From positions 682,001 through 746,000 of the forward strand of contig JAOZHT010000002.1 in NCBI GenBank assembly GCA_026014735.1: a DNA stretch of 64,000 nt, read 5' to 3'. Below are positions 44,280-53,255 of the stretch, in pieces. The stretch comes from Candidatus Bathyarchaeota archaeon. GTDB lineage: Archaea; Thermoproteota; Bathyarchaeia; Bathyarchaeales; Bathycorpusculaceae. The notes under the pieces are model-generated. The model searched no databases and was not told the origin of the DNA. It was given only the letters and a program-made list of their open reading frames with translations. Both the position numbers and the translations under genes were made by a program. How positions within the stretch are numbered: the stretch's first letter is position 1; the number at the start of each line of letters is the position of its first letter.

Positions 44280-44741
44280 ATGCCGACGACTGTTAGGTAC
44301 CATTTCCGCCAGCACCTTCAGGCACCGCCCAAGGCAGCCTTTGAGTGGTGCACCGATTTTAGCCCAGAGGACCAGATGCTAATGGACTGCAAAGACTCTG
44401 AACGCGCGGTAACCAAGCTGTCTGAGGGCACCGTAGTCCTGCGGGACACTTTTCATACTTCGGAGGGCATTGTGGAGAAGCAAAAGCTCGTGTCGCTCTA
44501 CCCCGAATTGCACAGCTGGGTGTCTACGCATCTGACGGGTCCAAACAGGTACTCCCAGTTCCTCTACCAGATATCCCCCGACGGAAAAGGCGGCTCCTAT
44601 CTGGATTTTTGGGCGCTGCATCTGGAGTACGATTGCAGAGGCGACGTGGGGGCGCTTGCGGATAAGCTCTGCCAAGAGGACCATGCGGCATGGCGGCTTT
44701 TGGCGGCCGCGCTTTCCAAAGAGCTTTCGGGGCCAAGTTAG
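44280..44741 (+). CDS. SRPBCC/START-like small-molecule-binding protein
   Basis: The product of about 153 residues has the SRPBCC pattern: an N-terminal strand and helix (RYHFRQHLQAPPKAAFEWCTDF), repeated beta strands (GTVVLRDTFHTSEGIV, HSWVSTHLTGPNRYSQFLYQI in pieces), and a long C-terminal helix (WRLLAAALSKEL). Such folds bind hydrophobic ligands or lipids. The ATG at 44280 fits a TTTTATAG TATA about 40 bases upstream. Function unspecified. Confidence 0.76.
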   Translation: MPTTVRYHFRQHLQAPPKAAFEWCTDFSPEDQMLMDCKDSERAVTKLSEGTVVLRDTFHTSEGIVEKQKLVSLYPELHSWVSTHLTGPNRYSQFLYQISPDGKGGSYLDFWALHLEYDCRGDVGALADKLCQEDHAAWRLLAAALSKELSGPS

Positions 44742-45456
44742 GCTAAGAATCACTGGTGGTTGAGTTTGGTTTTTTGCGGGTTCCGAAAAAACCTCGCATG
44801 ATGGTCTATCTGCAAGGGGTAAGTGTGGTGGGTGGGGCAGCAGCAACTGCCTGTTACCGCTAAAATGATACTGGAGATTCATCGATAATCATACCTGCGA
44901 AGCGATAGGTAAGGGATTAATGAAAAATCGCGGATTCTCCAATTGTTTCGCAAACGGGCAATGGTTAAGTAAGCCCTGACTTAACAAATTCAGCCCCTTC
45001 TCTCCCTAACCAGACTTGTGCCAGAAGGGTAGAAGGTTTGGATAAGCGGATTTAGCCTTGCGTTGGCAGATAAGAGGCGTAAAAGTAGTGGTGTGGCTCG
45101 CCTTCTTTTCCGCTAACAGCCAGATCCGCTTAACTCTTGGCTATCCCGTGTGTGATTGTGGTGCTCCTTTCTTACAAGAATAGATATGTGAGTTTTTGCT
45201 TAAAAGGCATATTTCCAATTACGAAATATGTCACCACTAACATGACTTAAGCCTTAAGACCCAACTCTTCCAACGACCATGACTGGAACGGGCACATACA
45301 CCTCTTAAGGGCTTGAATCCTCAGGTATACTGTGGCCAACCTACTAGATGACCCTACCTATCACGGTTAGCTCCGTCTGCTTGGTGCTGAGCGTTAATGC
45401 TTAAATGGGTCATCGCTTATTGGAATCTATTGTAAAGCCCTTCTACTTTTAGGTGA
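44742..45456. other. Long intergenic region with inverted repeats, no gene recognised
   Basis: About 700 bases without a credible protein gene. TAAGCGGAT (from 45054) is matched by ATCCGCTTA (near 45125), able to form a 9-bp stem around a structured interior. A TTAAGGCTTAA-like palindrome lies near 45247. I compared the region by eye with archaeal SRP and RNase P RNA signatures and saw no match. It may encode an uncharacterised RNA or be a decayed gene. Confidence 0.4.
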
Positions 45457-45603
45457 ATCCAAATATCAGCGCGGTTTAATGCAGCATTAAAGAGTGTTCT
45501 TTATCGCTCGAAATATTTTGTTCTGGTACTATTCATTGTTATTTACCTGCTTTTTATCCCCTACAGCCAAGGCTACCTCGGCCAAGTTCTGCTCTCCGTC
45601 ATC

Positions 45604-46173
45604 GTGTCGGCGGTGCTGATAGTCGCCGGAGTTTCCATCAAACAAGAGAGAATAATCGGCCCAATCACCCTGCTGATAGTTTCTGCGACGCTAGTTATTG
45701 TTTGGATATTTACCATCCAAGGCAGCCTACGCAGCGAGGAACTCGCACGGTTTTTCACCACGGTTTCTTTCTCGCTTATCGGGGCCTTGATTTTCATTAA
45801 CATAATCAATACGGCACGCAAAAGAGCGCTTGAAACCGATTTCATATGGGGCGGCGTCGCAACGTATCTTTTGATCGGGTTGAGTTTCGCTTCTGTTTAC
45901 CGGTTAGTTGAAATTTCTACTCCGGGGTCTTTTCTGAGCGCCTCGGTTCCGCCCAGGTACGATTTTTCCAGTTTCATCTACTTCAGCTACTACTCTTTAA
46001 CGACGATAGGGGGACTTATGACGCCTAACACGTTGCAGGCGCAGTCGCTTGTGATGCTGGAACCCATCATCGGAACACTGTTTATCGCCATCTTTATTTC
46101 GCGGCTAATAGGCGTCGTGGGAAACAAACAAACTGAGTCGCCGAAAGAGAAACCCCTGTCTGCTGCAGAATGA
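45604..46173 (+). CDS. Two-helix ion-channel-like protein with altered selectivity filter; true start probably upstream
   Basis: The protein resembles small K+ channel proteins: several N-terminal helices, then FIYFSYYSLTTIGGLMTP at the pore and a final helix with EPIIGTLFIAIFISRLIG. Where K+ channels have T-V-G-Y-G-D this has T-I-G-G-L-M, so selectivity is doubtful. The first NTG codon is GTG at 45604. The frame stays open back to 45457 and encodes another good membrane helix (YFVLVLFIVIYLLFIPYSQG). AGGTGA at 45451-45456 lies before this extension, so the real start may be a non-NTG codon near 45463. Confidence 0.72.
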   Translation: MSAVLIVAGVSIKQERIIGPITLLIVSATLVIVWIFTIQGSLRSEELARFFTTVSFSLIGALIFINIINTARKRALETDFIWGGVATYLLIGLSFASVYRLVEISTPGSFLSASVPPRYDFSSFIYFSYYSLTTIGGLMTPNTLQAQSLVMLEPIIGTLFIAIFISRLIGVVGNKQTESPKEKPLSAAE

Positions 46174-46188
46174 GTGGGCATTGCTGGT

Positions 46189-46205
46189 TGACCCTGGCCG
46201 GGTCA
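46189..46205. terminator. Hairpin between convergent genes
   Basis: TGACCC and GGGTCA form a perfect 6-bp stem around TGGCC in the 59-base gap between the channel-like gene and the convergent DUF1385 gene. A bidirectional terminator is the simplest reading. Confidence 0.35.
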
Positions 46206-46232
46206 GAGAGAAGCATCAAACAATCCCTGCTG

Positions 46233-47195
46233 CTATCTATGAGGGAGGGGGGTAGTGATTAAAGCGGCAGGTACGGGTGGGATGGGCTGCGCGGTGGGGC
46301 AAAGCAGCTTTACTGTTTGTGTTACTGCCTTAAGGGAAACCTCAAGCATGTCGTCAGTGGGTTCTTTGGTGGTTAGATACTGGAATGCCAGCCCCGGCGC
46401 AACCAGAACCTTTGTAACCGGCGAATCCTTGTATCTGCCGCTTAACCGGAGCAGCTCATAGGATATGCCGGCGATGACGGGAATCAGAAGCAGCCGATAA
46501 GCCAGGTTTACTGCAAAGCCCAGGTTAGGCATAACGCTGAAGAGGACAATGCTGATTATCAGCACGATAAACAGGAAGCTGGTTCCGCATCGGGGGTGCA
46601 GACGCGAGAATTTCTTTGCGTGCTCCACATCCATGGGGGCGCCTGCTTCATGGGTATGTATGGCTTTATGCTCGGCGCCATGGTACATCAGAACCCGCTT
46701 GTACTGTCCCCAAAGCGAAATAATCGAGAGATACGCGACAAACATGGCTAAGCGGATAACGGCTTCGGTTATGTTAAATAAAACCCCCGCTTTTAACCCC
46801 AGCCAAGTGGACAGCAGAAACGGCACCAAAAAGAACACCGCCATCATCCCCGCGACGCCAGCGACGACTATCGCGATTTCTCCGGCGCCGAACTCTATTT
46901 TCTCTGGTTTGCCTTCTTCGCCCTCGATTTCAAAGGCGTTGCTTGCAGAGAACATCAAAGCCTTAAAGCCTATGTAGAGGCTCTCAACCATGTTGACTAC
47001 GCCTCTGATGATGGGCCAGCCTAAGATTCTGTTTTTCTCCGAGAAAGGCGTTATCGGCTGTATATCCGTTAAGATTTCATGGTCAGGTTTTCTTACGCAG
47101 GAAACAACGTGCTCTCGTGAACGTATCATTACGCCCTCGATTAATGCTTGTCCGCCGAATGCAAGTGACGGCTCCTTGTTTTGGTTACCTGACAT
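46233..47195 (-). CDS. DUF1385 membrane protein (YqhQ-like)
   Basis: The 320-residue protein has the DUF1385 signatures GGQALIEGVMIRS at the N-terminus, the central MYHGAEHKAIHTHEAG and RLHPRCGTSFLF, with about five membrane helices between and after them. The conserved H, E and C residues suggest metal binding, but the family has no firmly assigned reaction. A tail of about 30 Pro-rich residues follows the domain. It is conserved in many bacteria and some archaea. Confidence 0.9.
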   Translation of the reverse strand: MSGNQNKEPSLAFGGQALIEGVMIRSREHVVSCVRKPDHEILTDIQPITPFSEKNRILGWPIIRGVVNMVESLYIGFKALMFSASNAFEIEGEEGKPEKIEFGAGEIAIVVAGVAGMMAVFFLVPFLLSTWLGLKAGVLFNITEAVIRLAMFVAYLSIISLWGQYKRVLMYHGAEHKAIHTHEAGAPMDVEHAKKFSRLHPRCGTSFLFIVLIISIVLFSVMPNLGFAVNLAYRLLLIPVIAGISYELLRLSGRYKDSPVTKVLVAPGLAFQYLTTKEPTDDMLEVSLKAVTQTVKLLCPTAQPIPPVPAALITTPLPHR

Positions 47196-47451
47196 ACCAG
47201 ACCGCGCGTTTGAGTGCTATGTGATTTAAACACTGAACTAATTGATATAAATGCCGTTTATTGGACAGAAAATAAGCTTAAGGGTTTATGCACAGCATCA
47301 CAGGCAGCGCTGCAAAACGCTTCGCTCCACCGCACAGTAAGAAAAGCATGGTGGGCCACTTGAATTCCGAGGTTGAGCCAGATTTTTTTTCAATAGTTTT
47401 TTAAGGAGACGCAACAATAACTCTCTATTTACCTTTAAGCTGTTACAGATA

Positions 47452-47472
47452 ATCGGAAGCTGAACTTCCCGA
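47452..47472 (+). promoter_or_regulatory. Short inverted repeat before the TIR-like fusion gene
   Basis: CGGAAG and CTTCCCG face each other across a five-base spacer, ending about 18 bases before the ATG at 47489. It may be an operator or a leader hairpin covering the ribosome-binding region. Confidence 0.3.
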
Positions 47473-47488
47473 CAGCGAGGATGCAAAA

Positions 47489-48418
47489 ATGAATCTCCTA
47501 AAGAAGCGGGTTGACGAGAAAAGCCTCAGGAAATTTTCACCCCCTGCCTTCGAAGAGTGGGTTATTAGCAAATTCAACGGGAAACTAGGCGACCCCTCGA
47601 CGGGTATAAACGGGTTCACGGAGGGCGGCCAGCCAATTTTGATTGTACAGTCCGACAATGTCAGCCTAGCTGAAGTTCAAGAATTCGCCCGGGCGCTGGC
47701 AAGTGGCAAAGCTGAAAAAGGCATCATTGTTGCCTTCAATTTTGATACTGACACGCTGGAAGGCCGAATGGAGGCTATGGATAAGGGAATTGAGCTTCAG
47801 ACGATGCGGATAAGTGAACTGTTGAATAAACGCTTTGACGCCCGAATAAAAACCATGGCCAGCGAGCAAGTTGCCTTTGCAGCGGCTTCCCCCGCCATGT
47901 ATAAGGCGCCCGATGAAAAGGTATTAGAGCCGCAGCCGCAAACCCGCGCCTTCGTAAAGCTGCCTGAGCCGCCCCACAACACTGCGCCTCAGAACTTGGG
48001 GGCTAAACCACGGGTCTTCATATCTAACAGCAACAGTAAGGTCGCTGACCAAGTGAAGAGGATGCTGGATTTCATCCACTACGACTACGTCATGGGCGAC
48101 AAAGAAGAAACCGCTGTGCCGCTTTCCGAGAGCAAATTCAGCATAATGAAGGAATGTGACTGCGCCATAGTCACCATCGCAGCCGCTGAGCAGGAGAGAC
48201 GCTACAGTGGACTCTATCTCCTTAACTCTAACGTCGTCTCCGAAATCAACGCGGCTTACCTGAAGTATAATACGCAGGTGATTTTGCTGGTTGAAAAAAA
48301 AGTCGAGTTGCCGCCTAATCTTCAGGGACTCAAAAGAATCGAGTATAACAGCGACGATTTATCCTTCAACGCAGCGATGGACCTCGAAAAAGAGCTGGCT
48401 GGCTTTAGAAAAATATAG
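47489..48418 (+). CDS. Fusion of degenerate restriction-endonuclease-like domain and TIR-like domain
   Basis: Residues about 15-100 follow the Mrr/PD-(D/E)xK pattern (FEEWVISKF, then GIIVAFNFDTDTLEGR), but the catalytic G-x-D reads GING (N41) and the K of V-K-Q-S-D is V53, so nuclease activity is probably lost. After a Pro-rich linker, residues about 175-309 resemble TIR-like domains of nucleotide-hydrolysing defence proteins: VFISNSNSKVADQVKRML, then LNSNVVSEINAAY with E252 in the catalytic position. A defence effector with a DNA-sensing front end is a reasonable hypothesis. No partner gene is evident. Confidence 0.68.
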   Translation: MNLLKKRVDEKSLRKFSPPAFEEWVISKFNGKLGDPSTGINGFTEGGQPILIVQSDNVSLAEVQEFARALASGKAEKGIIVAFNFDTDTLEGRMEAMDKGIELQTMRISELLNKRFDARIKTMASEQVAFAAASPAMYKAPDEKVLEPQPQTRAFVKLPEPPHNTAPQNLGAKPRVFISNSNSKVADQVKRMLDFIHYDYVMGDKEETAVPLSESKFSIMKECDCAIVTIAAAEQERRYSGLYLLNSNVVSEINAAYLKYNTQVILLVEKKVELPPNLQGLKRIEYNSDDLSFNAAMDLEKELAGFRKI

Positions 48419-48488
48419 CGCAGCCTCGATTGCGCCTTCATGGCGGCTGCCTAAACCCTCTTAAACAGCCAAACCAGAAGTACCCGAT

Positions 48489-49118
48489 ATGAAAACCAAA
48501 ATTGACCTCGACAGCTGGCCCAGACGCGACTATTACCGCTACTTCGGCAGCTTCGATGACCCCTTCTTCGGCGTCGTAGTGAACGTTGACTGCACCCGCG
48601 CATACGAACGCTGCAAAAAACAGGATTGGTCCTTTTTTGTCTACTACCTATACGCTTCGATCAGGGCGATTAATCAGGTGGAGAATTTCCGCCTCCGCAT
48701 CATCGACGGTGAAGTGTGGCTTTTCGATAAGGTGCATGCCAGCAGCACGGTTGGGCGCAAAGACGGAACATTCGGGTTTGCCCTCTTTGACTACACAGAG
48801 GACTTTATGCAGTTCAGAGCCACTGCCGAGCAAAGAATCGCGCAGGTTCAAGAGTACCCGGGCTTACGTGTTGACCCAGATGCTAAACGAGTAGATGTTG
48901 TCCATTACACTGCGCTTCCATGGTTTAGCTTCAGCGGCTTTAAACATGAGAAAAGCATACGCTGCCAGGAGAGCATCCCCAAGATTGCCTTCGGAAAATA
49001 CTTTGAGTCAAACGGGCGCAAGCTGCTGCCGATTTCGATTAACGCAAACCATGGTTTACTCGACGCATACCACATTGGCAAGTATCTTGAGCTTTTCCAG
49101 GAAGGACTCGACGCTTAG
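48489..49118 (+). CDS. Chloramphenicol acetyltransferase-like acyltransferase
   Basis: The 209-residue protein follows the CAT family: N-terminal WPRRDYYRYFGSF, GRKDGTFGFALFDYT, the LPWFSFSGFKH stretch, and the catalytic H-x3-D in NANHGLLDAYH (H188, D192). Its native acceptor is unknown, and resistance should not be assumed. It is 70 bp after the TIR-like gene on the same strand. The stop overlaps that of the convergent zinc-ribbon gene (TTAG). Confidence 0.88.
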   Translation: MKTKIDLDSWPRRDYYRYFGSFDDPFFGVVVNVDCTRAYERCKKQDWSFFVYYLYASIRAINQVENFRLRIIDGEVWLFDKVHASSTVGRKDGTFGFALFDYTEDFMQFRATAEQRIAQVQEYPGLRVDPDAKRVDVVHYTALPWFSFSGFKHEKSIRCQESIPKIAFGKYFESNGRKLLPISINANHGLLDAYHIGKYLELFQEGLDA

Positions 49119-49906
49119 CTTAGGGCGCTTTTGAGGAAATCCGCCAAATCCACCGCTTCAATCTCCGAGCCACAGTGCTCGCATATCCGAAGTGAATTCA
49201 TTGTGGTTTTGTCGCTTATCTTTAGTTTACCTCCGCAGTGGGGGCAACGGAAAATCGCCACTATCCCGCCATCCTTAACTTGCTGTAGCAACGCGTTTAG
49301 GTTTATGGAGACATCGGTTTTTTTAATGAAGATATGGCGGTCTCTCTCCCGTAGTTCTCTGGCTTTATCATACATTCGCAGTTCCTCAAAGATTTTAGCG
49401 GCATCTTGGGTTCTGCCGCATCTTTCAAGGTTCTGCGCTAGGGTTAACTTGGCTTTGTTCCGGAATCCCTCGTACATCCAGTAGGGTTTTCCAGTGGAGT
49501 CCCAGTATGGAAAAGCAGGATACTTGGGCGATTGAATTTGTATGGAATTGTTGAGTTTTTGAGTTAGCCCTCGAGAGATAGCGGGGCTGCTTCGTGATGC
49601 TGCATTTGAGACAGCTTGGTTCCATAGCCATAGAACTTTGCCAGTGAAGCCGGAAATATCCGTTCCGACATCATCTGTGGGGTAGGCTTGCACGGTTAAC
49701 CAAAAATTGTTAAAGCATACAATTGAACAGAAACCTGCATTGTCATATGCTGCTGGTTTTGTAGGGTCCTCCATCTGGGTTTTGTATGTTAAGGTGCCAC
49801 CCCATTGGGGGACGCATTTGTTGCAGACTGTTCTTCCGCACCACGAGCATTGCTTGGTGGAAACGCTAAAGAAGGAGCTTGCGCCGCATGTTGGACAAGT
49901 ACCCAT
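49115..49906 (-). CDS. Zinc-ribbon protein with N- and C-terminal Cys clusters
   Basis: The 263-residue product starts with a double zinc-binding region (CPTC, CSWC, CNKC, then C...C in GFCSIVC) resembling a FYVE/TRASH-like ribbon, has a helical middle with a tetratricopeptide-like stretch (LAQNLERCGRTQDAAKIFEELRMYDKARELRE in pieces), and ends with CPHCGGKL and CEHCGSEI. No enzyme motif is visible. A scaffold or regulatory role is possible but unproven. Confidence 0.78.
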   Translation of the reverse strand: MGTCPTCGASSFFSVSTKQCSWCGRTVCNKCVPQWGGTLTYKTQMEDPTKPAAYDNAGFCSIVCFNNFWLTVQAYPTDDVGTDISGFTGKVLWLWNQAVSNAASRSSPAISRGLTQKLNNSIQIQSPKYPAFPYWDSTGKPYWMYEGFRNKAKLTLAQNLERCGRTQDAAKIFEELRMYDKARELRERDRHIFIKKTDVSINLNALLQQVKDGGIVAIFRCPHCGGKLKISDKTTMNSLRICEHCGSEIEAVDLADFLKSALS

Positions 49907-50133
49907 CAGTATCGACCTATCTACCTACCGTTTACCCGATTATGTTGTAGTCATCTGTAAAATACTTTGCAGATTAAAAATTCCGATTTAAAATATATTA
50001 AATGTGTTTGCTTTTGAGGGCTCTTCATGAACAAACCCTGCTTCTTGTTTGATGAACAACAGGTCTGCTGTGTGGGGTTTTGGAAAAACCTTCTTATGTT
50101 AAGGATGCGAGTATTCTTTTCTGAGAGGGGACG

Positions 50134-51405
50134 ATGGTTAGTTTCCCAGCAGTTAAGCAACGTGAAGTCATAGGCTTAGCTGTATTGCTTGCCCTCGCCG
50201 CCTTAGTTAGGGTTCTGTTGTATCCTCAGCAGGGTTACCCGATTGACACGAACTGTTTCACCTCATGGTTTAACACCGCTGCCACCAGCGGCATCCACTC
50301 CTTCTATCAGGTAACCTGGTCTGATTACCCGCCCTTCAACGTCTACATCTTCTGGTTCTTCGGCTCCATAGCCAACGCGGCATCAAACGCAGGGATAAAC
50401 GCCGTAAACATCGTTAAGCTTGTCCCAACCCTCTTTGACCTCGCCACAGCCATCCTGATCTACGTGTTTATGCGTAAACAGCTCGGCGCCAAACAAACCC
50501 TCATAGCCACGGCGCTATACGCATTCAACCCCGCCATAATCTTCAATGTTGCGTGGTGGGGCCAATTCGATGCCATCTACACCTTCTTTATGCTTCTCAG
50601 CCTCATGCTTGCCCTAAAAAAGAAACCAGAACTCGCTGCAGTCATCTTCGCGGTTGCTTTGCTCACTAAGCCACAGGGCATCGCGCTGCTGCCTCTGGTT
50701 GCATTGGTAATTTTCCTTAAAGACGGCGCCAAGCGCCTGTTAACCTCCATCGGCGCGTTTGCTGCAGCCCTTTTCCTGCTGATTCTGCCCTTTGACTGGG
50801 CAGGTAACCCAGTGACTTTCCTTAGCAACATCTACTTTGGCGCTTACAGCGGCTACCAGTTCACTTCGATTAACGCGTTTAACATTTGGGGGATGTTTGG
50901 CATGTGGGTGCCTGACGGTAACCTCTTCATAGTCGGTTGGGTGCTGTTCGGTTTATTCGCCGCATTCTTCTTGTACGTCGCCTACAAGCGGTTTAAGGTG
51001 GACGGCGACTCGATTATCCTGTTTTCGGCGGCGATGATGTTTTTTGCCTTCTTCATGTTACCCACCCGCATCCATGAACGCTACCTATTCCCGGTGCTAA
51101 GCGTTTTGGTGCTGCTGTTTATGCTCTACAAGAAAACTCGGCCGCTTTACATCGGGTTAACTGCGACGCTGCTGGTCAACGAAGCCTACATACTCTACTG
51201 GCTTAACGTTTCCTACCCTAATGCTTCACCTAGCCTCTCCGGCGACCCCGTGGTTGTGGCGGTAAGCATTATTAATTTAGCTCTATTCTTCTATGGCACA
51301 TTGCTCATGTGGAATGAGCTGAAAGGACGAAGCTGGCTATCCCCCTCTAAACCCGAGTCAGATTCGCCCAGCCAAAACCAACCGAGAGGTGACCCGCCAA
51401 AGTGA
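50134..51405 (+). CDS. GT-C membrane glycosyltransferase (mannosyltransferase-like)
   Basis: This 423-residue protein has about ten membrane helices. The first loop contains DTNCFTSWFNTAATSG (the GT-C Asp), followed by YPPFNVYIFWFFG, and NVAWWGQFDAIYTFF. Later LPTRIHERYLFP is typical of DUF2029-like mannosyltransferases. It probably uses a polyprenyl-phosphate mannose made by the GT2 gene of this operon. Its stop overlaps the PMT start in a GTGA-type overlap (51402-51405). Confidence 0.85.
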   Translation: MVSFPAVKQREVIGLAVLLALAALVRVLLYPQQGYPIDTNCFTSWFNTAATSGIHSFYQVTWSDYPPFNVYIFWFFGSIANAASNAGINAVNIVKLVPTLFDLATAILIYVFMRKQLGAKQTLIATALYAFNPAIIFNVAWWGQFDAIYTFFMLLSLMLALKKKPELAAVIFAVALLTKPQGIALLPLVALVIFLKDGAKRLLTSIGAFAAALFLLILPFDWAGNPVTFLSNIYFGAYSGYQFTSINAFNIWGMFGMWVPDGNLFIVGWVLFGLFAAFFLYVAYKRFKVDGDSIILFSAAMMFFAFFMLPTRIHERYLFPVLSVLVLLFMLYKKTRPLYIGLTATLLVNEAYILYWLNVSYPNASPSLSGDPVVVAVSIINLALFFYGTLLMWNELKGRSWLSPSKPESDSPSQNQPRGDPPK

Positions 51406-53255
51406 ACTTTCAATTGAAAATAACCAAAACCGACATCTTAACCATGGTTTTGCTCTCCGTGGTCTTCTTCGGCTTGGCAGTTTGGAATCTAGGCGAGACT
51501 CAGTATCCGTTATCGAATTGGGAGAGCACTACGCCGCAGAGTTTCTATGTGGATTTAGGTTCGCTTCAGCAGGTGCATGACGCGTTTTTCTGGGTTAAAT
51601 CCGGCAATGCCTCAGTTAGCGTCTACAGTGGGTCCCCGGGGAACTGGAGTTTTGTGGGCAACTACTCGTTAACTGACCGGGGCACGGATTACTCGGTTCA
51701 GAACTCATTCTCGCTTAACGTGGAAACGCAGTATCTGGAATTCAACGTTAATCCCGTTACCTATGATTCGCAGCCGATGTTCGCGAACTGGGGCGTAACC
51801 AACCCCACTGACCAGGAGCCCTCGCCCTACGCGCAGCTCTCAGAAATCGGCCTAGACAACCCCGACCTCCAGCAGATACCAATCGTGGGCGTCACGGGCA
51901 TAAACGGCACAGACGCAGCCCTCTCCGCCCTTGCGGATGAGCAGAACTCGCTTGAGATACCGCCCACCTACATGTCCAAAATGTACTTTGACGAAGTGTA
52001 CTTTGCGCGGTCCGCGGAAAACTATGTGAACCACATGATACCCCATGAGCGGACGCATCCGCCGCTTGGCAAACTCATCCAGGCCGTGGGTGTTGCTCTG
52101 GCAGGTGAGACCCCGTTTGGATGGCGCATCATGGGCGTCATATTCGGCACGCTGATGGTTCCCCTGATGTTTCTCATAGCCAAGAAGCTCTTCGGCACCT
52201 GGATAGGCGGCTTCTCCGCGGCGTTCCTCTTCACCTTTGACTTCATGCACTTCACCATGGCCAGGATAGGCACCGTGGACACCTACGTGGTGTTCTTTTC
52301 GCTGCTTACCCAACTGTTCTTCCTGATCTATTTTGCACGGGTCATCAAGGACGGCTGGAAAACCTCGGTTATTCCGCTGTTTTTGGCCTCTGTATGCGCT
52401 GCGTTGGCGTTCTCCACCAAGTGGTTTTCGCTCTACGGAGTCGTAGGTATGATTGCGCTGCTTTTGGCTCTGCGCCTAAAAGACGTGGCTAAACTCAAAG
52501 CCAGCCTCCGCGAAAGGTACGTGGCGTTCTTTGACCATCCCTTCCTGCTTATGATCGCGTTTGCCGGCGTCTTTGCCGCCATATACTTCGCCACCTACAT
52601 CCCCGAGATGCTTATGGGCAACTCGCCAGTCACCATCTATAACCTGCAGAACGCCATGTTTGGCTTCCACTCGGGCAGCGTTGTGGATTCCTCCGCGGCG
52701 CCCTGGTGGAGCTGGCCCTTCATGTTCCGCCTCGACGGCGTCACCGTGCCCAAATGGTTTGACATAACCTACAATTTACCCAACGGTACCCTCTCAACCA
52801 TCTCGGCCTTCGGCAACCCCGTGGTTTGGTGGGTGGGCTTTGGCGCCATGGTTTTCCTCGCGGTTGAAGCCTTCCATGTGGAGGCGTTGCTGTCGAATCT
52901 GTGGAGCCGCATCAAAAAAGGCGCTGCACAAGTTAGCATTCGGGGGCAGGGCTGGGATGCAAGCGCACTCTTCATTGTGGTGGTGTTTCTGTTCTCTTGG
53001 CTGCCCTACGTTTTAATCGGCAGAGCCACCTACATCTACCACTTCTACCTCTCTGTGCCCCTGCTATGCTTAGCCCTAACGTATTTCATCAACAAGTACT
53101 GGCATAAACCCGAAGGCAAAGCCGCGGCCATAGCCATCTTCGCGGCGACTGTGGCAATGTTTGTGCTCTTCTACCCTGTGATTTCAGGGGCCCCCACAAC
53201 ATCCGAATACATCCATAACTTGAAATGGTTCCCCAGCTGGTTCTTTGCGCCATGA
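51402..53255 (+). CDS. Protein O-mannosyltransferase with inserted extracytoplasmic domain
   Basis: PMT transfers mannose from a polyprenyl phosphate to Ser/Thr of secreted proteins. The 617-residue product has the first helix (residues about 10-27) and then an insert of about 140 residues rich in beta strands (FYVDLGSLQQVHDAFFW, WSFVGNYSLTDRG). After it come the catalytic DE motif (FDEVYFARSAENYV, near residue 190) and RTHPPLGKLIQAVG, many helices, and the C-terminal YIYHFYLSVPLLCLAL. The insert resembles a discoidin-like carbohydrate-binding domain, which is tentative. The start is GTG. Confidence 0.9.
   Translation: MNFQLKITKTDILTMVLLSVVFFGLAVWNLGETQYPLSNWESTTPQSFYVDLGSLQQVHDAFFWVKSGNASVSVYSGSPGNWSFVGNYSLTDRGTDYSVQNSFSLNVETQYLEFNVNPVTYDSQPMFANWGVTNPTDQEPSPYAQLSEIGLDNPDLQQIPIVGVTGINGTDAALSALADEQNSLEIPPTYMSKMYFDEVYFARSAENYVNHMIPHERTHPPLGKLIQAVGVALAGETPFGWRIMGVIFGTLMVPLMFLIAKKLFGTWIGGFSAAFLFTFDFMHFTMARIGTVDTYVVFFSLLTQLFFLIYFARVIKDGWKTSVIPLFLASVCAALAFSTKWFSLYGVVGMIALLLALRLKDVAKLKASLRERYVAFFDHPFLLMIAFAGVFAAIYFATYIPEMLMGNSPVTIYNLQNAMFGFHSGSVVDSSAAPWWSWPFMFRLDGVTVPKWFDITYNLPNGTLSTISAFGNPVVWWVGFGAMVFLAVEAFHVEALLSNLWSRIKKGAAQVSIRGQGWDASALFIVVVFLFSWLPYVLIGRATYIYHFYLSVPLLCLALTYFINKYWHKPEGKAAAIAIFAATVAMFVLFYPVISGAPTTSEYIHNLKWFPSWFFAP

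Noticed and set aside
44742-45456. SRP RNA or RNase P RNA
   Set aside because: By-eye comparison on both strands showed none of the conserved signature segments of either RNA.
48489-49118. Antibiotic resistance gene
   Set aside because: CAT-like fold and catalytic His/Asp are clear, but family membership alone does not show chloramphenicol as substrate in an archaeon.
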